A stretch of DNA of 64,000 nucleotides from CAYNST01 sp964434105. GTDB lineage: Bacteria > Pseudomonadota > Gammaproteobacteria > Pseudomonadales > Cellvibrionaceae. Location: positions 1 through 64,000 of the forward strand of contig CAYSTJ010000020.1 of assembly GCA_964434105.1 (NCBI GenBank). The letters run 5' to 3'. The translations under genes and the position numbers were made by a program. Each line of letters begins with the position of its first letter. The first letter of the stretch is position 1. Of the stretch, positions 51,974-59,546 are shown one piece after another. The notes beneath the pieces were generated by a model, which saw nothing but the letters and a program-made list of their open reading frames with translations, was not told the origin of the DNA and did not search any database.

Positions 51974-53542
51974 ATGCTCAGTACCCCGGCAATCAAATCA
52001 GAACACGACGCGCCATTCTGGTTGCAGGCAGTCATCCCCAGCCTATTTCTGGTTCTAATCTATTTCTACACCCAAAACTTCACTGCAGGAACCGGCAATG
52101 CCATGCTTGTTTTTGCCGCCGTTATCGGTGCCTATATGGCTATGAACATCGGTGCCAATGACGTAGCAAACAACGTTGGTCCAGCCGTTGGCTCGGGCGC
52201 GCTTACGCTAACGGGCGCGATCGTCCTGGCTGGATTTTGCGAAGCAGCAGGCGCTTTGATCGCCGGGGGCAATGTGGTTAGCACCATAAAATCGGGGATT
52301 GTCAACCCTGAATTGGTATCGGACAACATGACTTTCATATGGCTTATGACAGCCGCCCTGCTTGCCGGTGCAATATGGCTCAATTTTGCGACATGGATGG
52401 GCGCCCCGGTATCCACGACCCACTCGATTGTGGGCGGCGTGCTGGGCGCCGGTCTGGCGGCGGGCGGAATGGAGATTGCCAATTGGGGCAGCATGGGGGC
52501 GATCGTCGCCAGCTGGGTAATCTCACCGGTAATGGGTGGCATTATTGCCGCGGTTATCCTGATGTTTATAAAAAAAGCGATTCTCTACCGCGACGATATT
52601 GATGAAGCTGCCCGAACGTATGTGCCATGGCTGGTGGCGGGAATGGCCTGGGCGTTTTCGCTGTACCTCCTGGCAAAAGGGCTTACCCAGCTATGGAAAC
52701 CTGCCCCTTTGGTCTCACATCTATTGGCGCTGGCCATCGCCGCGGTGGTTTTACTGGCTGTTCGCAACCGGGTCAAACTGTATAAAAGCGTCAATAATGA
52801 TCATCGGGAAGTGAATCGTCTTTTTACGATACCACTGGTGTTTGCTGCCGGCCTGTTGAGCTTTGCCCATGGCGCGAATGACGTGGCCAATGCGGTCGGC
52901 CCTCTCGCCGCGATAAATGAGGCGCTCGCTAACGGCGCGTTCGCGTCCACGGCATCAATTCCCGTCTGGATCATGATGATTGGCGCGCTGGGGCTAGCCA
53001 TCGGCCTTGCACTTTTTGGCCCCAAGCTGATTCGTACCGTAGGCGGCGAAATTACAGAACTGGACAAGACCCGGGCTTACTGCATTGCCATGTCTGCAGC
53101 CATAACGGTGATTATCGCTTCGCAGCTTGGTCTACCGGTAAGTTCAACGCATATTGCGCTGGGCGGAGTTTTTGGGGTTGGCTTCCTGAGAGAATATCTG
53201 AAAACCCGTTATGCCAGCCGGTTGCATGAACTCGTGGAGCGGCACCATGGGGCAGAAAAGGAGGCACTGGAGCGATTCCTCAAGAAATTCACAAAATCCT
53301 CTGTTGAGGAAATGCGCCATATGCTGAAGAAGTGGGACACGAATCCTCTGGCCGTTGGCGTCTCCAAGTCAGATCGCAAGAAAATCAAGAAAATTTACAA
53401 GCAGGAACTGGTCAAGCGCAAGCATCTTTACCGCATTGCGGCCGCCTGGATAATCACTGTACCGGCTTCAGCCGTTCTGGCCGCCATTACCTTTTTCACT
53501 TTGAAAGGAATTTTCTGCGAAACGACTTGCGTCGTCGGCTGA
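51974..53542 (+). CDS. Inorganic phosphate transporter, PiT family
   Basis: 522 aa, about ten membrane segments in two inverted halves, each with the PiT motif GANDVAN (MNIGANDVANNVGPAVGSGAL and HGANDVANAVGPLAAI). A cytoplasmic loop lies between the halves, and a Lys-rich domain near residues 410-490 precedes the last membrane helix. Low-affinity, proton- or Na-coupled phosphate uptake is the family role. Stands alone; the 3' end nearly touches the convergent DUF1461 gene (6 bp). Confidence 0.93.
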   Translation: MLSTPAIKSEHDAPFWLQAVIPSLFLVLIYFYTQNFTAGTGNAMLVFAAVIGAYMAMNIGANDVANNVGPAVGSGALTLTGAIVLAGFCEAAGALIAGGNVVSTIKSGIVNPELVSDNMTFIWLMTAALLAGAIWLNFATWMGAPVSTTHSIVGGVLGAGLAAGGMEIANWGSMGAIVASWVISPVMGGIIAAVILMFIKKAILYRDDIDEAARTYVPWLVAGMAWAFSLYLLAKGLTQLWKPAPLVSHLLALAIAAVVLLAVRNRVKLYKSVNNDHREVNRLFTIPLVFAAGLLSFAHGANDVANAVGPLAAINEALANGAFASTASIPVWIMMIGALGLAIGLALFGPKLIRTVGGEITELDKTRAYCIAMSAAITVIIASQLGLPVSSTHIALGGVFGVGFLREYLKTRYASRLHELVERHHGAEKEALERFLKKFTKSSVEEMRHMLKKWDTNPLAVGVSKSDRKKIKKIYKQELVKRKHLYRIAAAWIITVPASAVLAAITFFTLKGIFCETTCVVG

Positions 53543-53548
53543 CGATGT

Positions 53549-54292
53549 CTAATGGGGATTACGCCGGTGCCAGTGCGCGACAAGTGCACCGGCCCCCTTG
53601 TGCAGCACAGCCAACAGAAACATTGACAAAACAATCCACTCAATGGCTATCCATGCGAACAGATTGGGTGCGTACATCATAGTAGACATAAGCGAGTCCT
53701 GATAATAGAAAAACCATTCGTGGTTATCCGGAAACACCCATTCGTGCATCTTGTAGAAGACCACCTTGGCGCCAATCAACACCACAAGCAGCCCTGACCC
53801 TCCCACAAAGATCGTCATCGCCAGCATCTGGCGTTTTAATGACGGTACCTTTCTCTGTCCAAGGAAAAAATACATCCAAACGAACATCCAGAGCACTACC
53901 GCGCCAATGGCGATGTACTTACCCGTCGTGACCAGATTTGCAACGTCCTGTAAATGAATTATTTCAGCTTCGCGCAGCAGTTTCTGGGGCGGGTGTCCAG
54001 GGACACTATACTCCAGGTCTTCCAAACCCTCGCCGCCATGATTAATAGCGTGGCTGATTCCGGCAAATAGCTCGATGCGTTGAGCGCGCGTAGTCAGGTC
54101 GAATCCGGTTTTGTACTGGTTAATGCCGCCATAGTGGTCTATTGCCCAGCCAATCCGCGCATGGTCATGCCAGATCGGATAGGAGTAATTGATGGTGGAC
54201 AGCAATAGCCAACCCAACGCGAGCGACACAAGCAGGCCGGAAAAAGAGAGCAGAAACGCTTCGGTGTAGATTCGAGCTTTTTGATGCATCAT
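53549..54292 (-). CDS. DUF1461 family integral membrane protein
   Basis: 247 aa with about five hydrophobic segments: one near residues 13-35 (LLSFSGLLVSLALGWLLLS), others in IAIGAVVLWMFVWMYFFLG, LAMTIFVGGSGLLVVLIGAKVV and AWIAIEWIVLSMFLLAVL. The FYYQDSLMSTMMY stretch fits the TIGR01906/DUF1461 group, along with a long soluble loop near 40-115. No known function. Convergent with the Pit gene. Confidence 0.84.
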   Translation of the reverse strand: MMHQKARIYTEAFLLSFSGLLVSLALGWLLLSTINYSYPIWHDHARIGWAIDHYGGINQYKTGFDLTTRAQRIELFAGISHAINHGGEGLEDLEYSVPGHPPQKLLREAEIIHLQDVANLVTTGKYIAIGAVVLWMFVWMYFFLGQRKVPSLKRQMLAMTIFVGGSGLLVVLIGAKVVFYKMHEWVFPDNHEWFFYYQDSLMSTMMYAPNLFAWIAIEWIVLSMFLLAVLHKGAGALVAHWHRRNPH

Positions 54293-54421
54293 TCTTGCTT
54301 ATTGCGGCGTAGGATTGGTGTGCATCATAACGGACCGGATGCCCCCGTCAATGTGACCGACAACACAAGACTGACTGCCTCCAGTGAGAGCAGAGATCGG
54401 GTTCGAGCCAGCCGCGGGTTT

Positions 54422-54856
54422 CTAACGAACAAATGCGGTCGACGATAGCTCACCCAGCTCGTAGAGCTTTTCATCCAGCATCTTCAGGATATGCCGGCGG
54501 GTAACAACGCCCAGAACATACAGATTCCGGTCCACAACCGGGTAACTTTTCGGCTTCAACTGCAGCATTTGTTGTGCAAGGTGAATCGGATCCTCCTGCT
54601 CATACACGAACAGCACATCGGTCTGCATAATATCCTTGACCATATTGACGCTCTGGTTATGGTAGACCGTCTGCAGGGCAGCCTGCAGGCATTCCTGCTC
54701 TGAAATCCAGCCAACCAGCTTGCGACGTTCGTCGACCACAGGCCCTCCGAGCATCTCTTTGCCGATCAACAGTCCGGATGCTTCGACCACCAGCATTTCC
54801 GGATGGATAATGGCATAATCCCTGTTCATACAATCTGCAACACTTGCTGAAATCAT
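54422..54856 (-). CDS. CBS-domain protein
   Basis: 144 aa, two CBS domains in tandem: VADCMNRDYAIIHPEMLVVEASGL...GGPVVDERRKLVGWISE and VKDIMQTDVLFVYEQEDPIHLAQQ...YPVVDRNLYVLGVVTRRHIL. These usually bind adenosyl nucleotides. No enzymatic domain attached, so it should regulate another protein. Start at 54856 with GGGAG upstream, the longer frame to 54880 being less likely. Confidence 0.92.
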   Translation of the reverse strand: MISASVADCMNRDYAIIHPEMLVVEASGLLIGKEMLGGPVVDERRKLVGWISEQECLQAALQTVYHNQSVNMVKDIMQTDVLFVYEQEDPIHLAQQMLQLKPKSYPVVDRNLYVLGVVTRRHILKMLDEKLYELGELSSTAFVR

Positions 54857-55022
54857 GCTAACGCTCCCATAAAGGGTCATTGGGCTGAATTACGATCTGT
54901 TGCCTTAATTAATATACTAGTGGCAGTCGGTCAAAGTCTCAATCAACTAAGTACTATCTGGTTCGATCCGACGTTCTGAAGCAATGGATATAATTGTTTT
55001 TGAATAGTGACGGACCCGCTTT

Positions 55023-55553
55023 ATGCTGCGAATCTATATGACGCAAATACAGATAGTTAACGAAGACATAACCCGCTGTGAGGTCGATGCTGTGGTCAAC
55101 GCGGCGAACGCATCACTCGCCGGCGGCGGTGGCGTTGACGGCGCAATTCACGCGGCGGCAGGACCGGAGCTGCTGCTCGAATGTGTCAAACTGGGAGGGT
55201 GTTCGCCAGGAATGGCGGTAACTACGGGGGCCTACCGGCTTCCAGCAAAAATGATTATTCACACTGTCGGACCAATCTGGCGGGGAGGCAATGCAAACGA
55301 AGCGGATGTTCTGGCCAGTTGCTACAGATCGAGCCTTGAGCAGGCATCCCTGCATCAGGCGCGGACTGTAGCATTTCCAGCAATCAGTTGTGGGATCTAC
55401 GGCTACCCGGTGACCGAAGCCTCCCGGATTGCCATCGAGTCAGTGCTGAACTATCTCGCCCAGCACGACGATTTTGAGGCTATCACATTTTGCTGTGTAA
55501 ACAACGATGTCGCAGATGCGCTAAGGCGAGCGCTCAGCATCCATTCGCTGTGA
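55023..55553 (+). CDS. Macro-domain protein (ADP-ribose-1''-phosphate/O-acetyl-ADP-ribose deacetylase type)
   Basis: 176 aa. DITRCEVDAVVNAANASLAGGGGVDGAIHAAAG is the family's ligand site in outline, and ISCGIYGYP with the final phosphate loop completes it. Hydrolyses ADP-ribose adducts such as O-acetyl-ADP-ribose; related to YmdB. Start at 55023 or 55038 cannot be separated. Convergent with aspS, six bases apart. Confidence 0.93.
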   Translation: MLRIYMTQIQIVNEDITRCEVDAVVNAANASLAGGGGVDGAIHAAAGPELLLECVKLGGCSPGMAVTTGAYRLPAKMIIHTVGPIWRGGNANEADVLASCYRSSLEQASLHQARTVAFPAISCGIYGYPVTEASRIAIESVLNYLAQHDDFEAITFCCVNNDVADALRRALSIHSL

Positions 55554-55559
55554 TACCAC

Positions 55560-57341
55560 CTATCCAGCAGTGCTGGTGTCGGCTTTGCCGCTCAGTCGAA
55601 TATGCAAATCCCGCAGTTGTGTGAAATCCACCTGACCGGGAGCATCAGTCATCACACACGCGGCCGTCTGCGTTTTTGGGAAGGCAATGACGTCACGAAT
55701 GGATTCAGAATCTGTCATCAGCATAATTAGCCGGTCCAGTCCGAACGCGATGCCCCCGTGCGGCGGGGCACCATATTGCAATGCATCCAGCAGAAATCCA
55801 AATTTTTCCTGCTGTTCGGCTTCAGCTATGTTCAGAAGTCCGAACACAGCCTGCTGTAGGGCACTGTCGTGAATGCGGATGGAGCCGCCACCCAACTCGG
55901 TCCCGTTCAGCACCATATCGTAGGCACGGGAAAGTGCGGTGCCCGGCGATGCCTGCAGGTCTTCGGCAGAACAGGATGGCGATGTAAACGGGTGGTGAAG
56001 CGCCGCCAGCCCGCCGCCGTCAACCTCCTCAAACATCGGGAAGTCGACAACCCAGAGTGGTGCCCATTTGCAGGTATAGAGATTCAGATCCTGACCCAGT
56101 TTGCATCTCAACGCGCCGAGCGCTTCAGTCACAACGTTGGCGGAATCTGCGCCAAAGAAAATAATGTCACCGTTTTCGGCTGACAGCCGCTCCAGCAACG
56201 ATTGCCGGACTGACGTCGGCAGAAACTTGACTATTGGCGACTGCAGACCTTCTTCGAGATTGGTTTTGTCGTTAACCTTGATATATGCCAGTCCCCGGGC
56301 TCCGTAGATACTGACGAAACGCGTGTAATCGTCAATCTGTTTGCGGGTCAGTTTCTCCGCAGCACCCGGAACCTTAAGTGCCGCCACACGCCCTTTTGGA
56401 TCATTCGCCGGCCCCGAGAATACTTTGAAATCCACAGCCTGCATCAGGTCCTTAACCTCCACGAGCTGCAACGGAATGCGCAGGTCGGGCTTGTCGGAGC
56501 CGTACTTTTCGATCGCTTCGCTATAGGGCATCCGGGGAAATGCACCGAGGTCGACATCCAGCAATTGCAGAAACAGCGTCTTGACCAGACCTTCAGCGAC
56601 AGCCATGATCCCCGCTTCATCCATAAACGATGTTTCTATATCGATCTGAGTGAATTCCGGCTGCCGGTCCGCACGGAGATCCTCATCCCGGAAACATTTG
56701 GCGATCTGATAATAACGGTCCATGCCCGCCACCATCAGCAACTGTTTGAACAGCTGCGGGCTTTGTGGCAGCGCAAAGAAATGCCCTTCATGCGTTCTGG
56801 ATGGCACCAGGTAATCGCGGGCACCTTCCGGTGTCGCACGGGTCAATATGGGCGTTTCGATATCAAGAAAACCTTCACCTTCCATGTACTGACGAATGGA
56901 ACTTGTCACACGCGAACGGAACTGCAGGTTCCGCTGCATGTCCTGTCGACGCAGATCCAGATACCGGTACTTCAGGCGCACATCCTCCCCCACCCTGGAA
57001 AAAGCGTCCAGTGGAAACGGAGGGGTTTCAGCGGAGTTCAGGACCTGCAGGCCAAGCCCATATACTTCGACCTCGCCCGTCTCCATGGCTGGATTAACTG
57101 TCGACGCGGAGCGTGCCCTTACACGACCACGCACCTGCACCACATATTCGCTACGTGTTTTGTCGGCCTGCGCGAAATCCTTGCTATCCGGATCAAAAAC
57201 CACCTGAACAATGCCGTCCCGATCTCTAAGATCTATAAAAATCACGCCTCCATGGTCCCGACGGCGGTCCACCCAGCCACACAAAATGACTTCCCTATCG
57301 ATGTCCCCGGTGCGCAAAGCACCACAATACACGCTGCGCAT
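55560..57341 (-). CDS. aspS: Aspartate-tRNA ligase AspS
   Basis: About 593 aa bacterial-type AspRS: an OB-fold anticodon domain (MRSVYCGALRTGDID.., VRLCGWVDRRRDHGG in outline), the class II core with ARAL-type motif (RATPEGARDYLVPSRTHEG), a GAD insertion at about 290-410, and the final motif GGIAFGLDRLIMLM. Start at 57341 with AGGT seven bases upstream. A MITE copy begins 18 bp before this start, so its ribosome-site leader and possibly promoter lie next to or in the element. Follows fmdB on the same strand. Confidence 0.97.
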   Translation of the reverse strand: MRSVYCGALRTGDIDREVILCGWVDRRRDHGGVIFIDLRDRDGIVQVVFDPDSKDFAQADKTRSEYVVQVRGRVRARSASTVNPAMETGEVEVYGLGLQVLNSAETPPFPLDAFSRVGEDVRLKYRYLDLRRQDMQRNLQFRSRVTSSIRQYMEGEGFLDIETPILTRATPEGARDYLVPSRTHEGHFFALPQSPQLFKQLLMVAGMDRYYQIAKCFRDEDLRADRQPEFTQIDIETSFMDEAGIMAVAEGLVKTLFLQLLDVDLGAFPRMPYSEAIEKYGSDKPDLRIPLQLVEVKDLMQAVDFKVFSGPANDPKGRVAALKVPGAAEKLTRKQIDDYTRFVSIYGARGLAYIKVNDKTNLEEGLQSPIVKFLPTSVRQSLLERLSAENGDIIFFGADSANVVTEALGALRCKLGQDLNLYTCKWAPLWVVDFPMFEEVDGGGLAALHHPFTSPSCSAEDLQASPGTALSRAYDMVLNGTELGGGSIRIHDSALQQAVFGLLNIAEAEQQEKFGFLLDALQYGAPPHGGIAFGLDRLIMLMTDSESIRDVIAFPKTQTAACVMTDAPGQVDFTQLRDLHIRLSGKADTSTAG

Positions 57342-57359
57342 AATATTACCTGTATTAGT

Positions 57360-57500
57360 GTAACTATTCAGCTCACGCCCCGATTTTCCCATAGCTGCGT
57401 TAAAAAATGGTCATTTACATGAGTAAACTCACATTTTTCGCCTTGCTTTGAACAAATCTGGACGCAATCTGAACAGTTACGACACGAACTGAATAGTTAC
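57360..57500 (+). mobile_element. IS66-like MITE, copy E (141 bp, central block deleted), between fmdB and aspS
   Basis: Starts GTAACTATTCAGCTC and ends GAACTGAATAGTTAC, with a near-perfect 8-bp duplication, GTATTAGT (57352-57359) and GTATTGGT (57501-57508). The roughly 75-bp palindromic centre found in the other copies is absent. It fills almost the whole gap between the fmdB stop and the aspS start codon. Confidence 0.85.
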
Positions 57501-57507
57501 GTATTGG

Positions 57508-57828
57508 TTAGTCTTGACCGACAGCGGGCTTGCTCGCTGGCTTCTCCGGTTTGGAGCCGCCATCACTTTTGCCGGCATCCGCTTTCGAGCTGTCTTTTGC
57601 AGATGCAGCTGTCTCGCGCTCACCCGCCAGGTTCTTTTGCTTGCCACCTTTCTTAAAATCTGTTTCGTACCAGCCACTACCGGATAAGCGGAATCCCGCA
57701 GCTGATATCTTTTTAATGAGGCTGGCAGTTTGACACTGAGGACAGTCCGTTAGCGGTCCGTCACTGATTTTCTGCAAACACTCGAACTCGTGTGCACATG
57801 CCTGACATTTATACTCATAGATTGGCAT
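57508..57828 (-). CDS. FmdB-family zinc-ribbon protein
   Basis: A 106-aa protein: MPIYEYKCQACAHEFECLQK with C..C, then DCPQCQ with the second C..C, giving the FmdB/CxxC_CXXC_SSSS zinc ribbon; FRLSGSGWYETDFK is the conserved C-terminal motif. A Lys/Ser/Ala-rich tail follows. Regulatory function is unproven. Its position just upstream of aspS is conserved in gammaproteobacteria; here a MITE lies between. Confidence 0.93.
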   Translation of the reverse strand: MPIYEYKCQACAHEFECLQKISDGPLTDCPQCQTASLIKKISAAGFRLSGSGWYETDFKKGGKQKNLAGERETAASAKDSSKADAGKSDGGSKPEKPASKPAVGQD

Positions 57829-58440
57829 ATACTCAAATCTCCACCAAAATCAAGTCGATAACAAGACGAACACCGGGTACCCCACCCACGCCATGCTGAC
57901 GCGAATCACCAATAAGGTTGTTAACGGGCCGGGATCGCGGGAACTGTGCATCAACGGCATGAAGCCGCGCGTCCGGGTCCATTGCGACACGGACCTCAGC
58001 GCTGCTGGATTATACATGACAGCTGCGGGTTGAAAAACATCCATTCCGGATGTGAGTCTCAGACGCTGCATTAAGCCGCTTCTGCCGAGTTTTTTCAATA
58101 AACAGTTGCTGTCAGTGGCCTAATAATCTATATATACGCAACTTTTTCGGGAAGGCTGTGAAAAAAGCGATGTTTCAAGCATCAAAGCGCGCAGAAATGT
58201 CTATTCTGAATGGAGGACGCTTTCACACGTCCTTCAGGAACAGGCAGGTCTGAGTCAAAAGTTTGATCCTGGTTAATCATCCGTCACGTAACAAGCTTGC
58301 CGAAGATTGCCGATTTTTCGTATCGATGCGTCTGTCAGCCTCGCATCCACCAGCCTGGACTCACCCTGAAAGGTGGTCGCGCTACCGACAGAAAAAGCGG
58401 ATTACAATTATACAAACAACCAACAGATGAGGTTAAACCT
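57829..58440. other. 612-bp intergenic region before the HU-like gene
   Basis: It lies between the divergent fmdB and HU-like genes and should contain both promoters. An 82-codon minus-strand frame at 57850-58098 is not convincing: it begins right before the fmdB start region and has no family features. No repeat or tRNA seen. Confidence 0.4.
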
Positions 58441-58869
58441 ATGGCCGCACGCAAAGCGCCCGCAAAAAAACCAAAAGCAGCAGCCAAAGCGCCTGCAAAA
58501 GCAGCTACAAAAACAACCGCGAAAACCGCTACCGCCAAACCGGGCAAAAAACTCAGTGCAGTTAAGGAAAAGTATTCCAAAAGCCAGATTCTCAACCATC
58601 TGGCCGAGAAATCCGAGCTGAGCCGCAAACAGGTTTCCAGCATACTGGACGAGCTGGGTGGCCTTATAGAAGCACATATCTCCAAGCGCGGGTGTGGCGA
58701 ATTTGTTTTGCCGGGACTTCTAAAAATTGCGACTGTCAAGAAGCCGGCCCGCAAGGCGCGCAAGGGGATCAACCCTTTCACGGGTGAAGAAACCACATTC
58801 GCAGCGAAACCAGCCAGTGTACAGGTAAAAATCCGACCGCTGAAAAAGCTCAAGGAAATGACGGTATAA
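58441..58869 (+). CDS. HU-family DNA-binding protein with histone H1-like Lys/Ala tail
   Basis: 142 aa. Residues 1-45 are an AAKP-type Lys/Ala/Pro/Thr-rich tail resembling a histone H1 tail. The rest is HU-like: KSQILNHLAEKSELSRKQVSSILDELGGLIEAHI, LPGLLKIATVKKPARKARKGINPFTGEETTFAAKPAS, ending VQVKIRPLKKLKEM. The GINPFTGEE loop is the DNA-bending arm with its proline. Start 58441 has GAGGTT upstream; the open frame reaches to 58297. Followed by an intrinsic terminator. Nucleoid role inferred. Confidence 0.88.
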   Translation: MAARKAPAKKPKAAAKAPAKAATKTTAKTATAKPGKKLSAVKEKYSKSQILNHLAEKSELSRKQVSSILDELGGLIEAHISKRGCGEFVLPGLLKIATVKKPARKARKGINPFTGEETTFAAKPASVQVKIRPLKKLKEMTV

Positions 58870-58882
58870 ACACTGCTGCTCA

Positions 58883-58918
58883 CCAGGCCGGTGCTGCCGG
58901 CCTGGTCTCATTTTATTG
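58883..58918 (+). terminator. Intrinsic terminator of the HU-like gene
   Basis: CCAGGCCGG, loop TGCTG, CCGGCCTGG: a perfect 9-bp stem 14 bp after the stop, followed by TCTCATTTTATT. It overlaps the stop of the convergent HIT gene. Confidence 0.78.
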
Positions 58919-59350
58919 AGGTGCAGGCACCTCCGCTGTAAACCCCTCCCCCTGCAACGCAAAGCGTAACCTTTGAATCCGGTCTGCCTGATCGATCTCC
59001 GTATAGGGCGCCACATCCACCTTGCCCCAAATCGGTTGCGGCCAGCATGGGTCGGTCTTATACCGTGCGACATGGTGCACGTGCAGCTGCGGAACCAGAT
59101 TTCCGAGAGTGGCGATATTCATTTTATCGGGCGCGAACAGATCCTCCATCACCTCAACCAGCCGGGATGACTCCTGCAGCAACTGCACCTGGTCCGCCTG
59201 CGCCAACTGGCGAATTTCTTCGACGTTCGAGCGCATCGGAACCAGGATGCACCAGGGGAAGTTACTATCCTTATGCAGTAACACCAAACTTAATTCGAAA
59301 TGACCGACAACACTCGTGTCGATTAACAATTGCTGATGCAGTTCAAACAT
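58913..59350 (-). CDS. HIT-domain protein
   Basis: A 145-aa protein of the HIT superfamily: NFPWCILVPMRSNVEEI, and the active-site stretch PQLHVHHVAR with the histidine triad in the form HVHHV. Differs from the HinT-like protein at 42136 and belongs to a second HIT group. GGAGG precedes the ATG at 59350. Substrate unknown; nucleotide hydrolase or transferase activity is the family role. Confidence 0.9.
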   Translation of the reverse strand: MFELHQQLLIDTSVVGHFELSLVLLHKDSNFPWCILVPMRSNVEEIRQLAQADQVQLLQESSRLVEVMEDLFAPDKMNIATLGNLVPQLHVHHVARYKTDPCWPQPIWGKVDVAPYTEIDQADRIQRLRFALQGEGFTAEVPAPQ

Positions 59351-59445
59351 GAATCCTCCGTTATTATGGTGGCCCTTATGAAGACATCAATGAATGGCTT
59401 TCACCCGAGGCCTCAGTGAAATCGCTGCCGAGCCAGGCACAGCAT

Positions 59446-59490
59446 GACTCTGGGCAGAAAAAGTCGCGCCTTCATGAAATATTCGGGCTA
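59446..59490 (-). repeat. Dispersed repeat (CATGAAGGCGCGACT family), copy 3
   Basis: The fullest of three copies; the plus strand reads GACTCTGGGCAGAAAAAGTC, then CGCGCCTTCATGAAATATTC, then GGGCTA. Lies about 55 bp before proS, between the HIT gene and proS, so it is close to the proS promoter. Origin as an insertion-sequence end is a guess. Confidence 0.5.
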
Positions 59491-59546
59491 GAATAAGCGC
59501 TTTCCTCCGCCAACTCAAACCGGCATTGTCCAATTAAGAGAGAGCT

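Noticed and set aside
57850..58098. 82-codon minus-strand frame as a gene
   Set aside because: No family features, no good ribosome site, and it runs into the fmdB promoter region.
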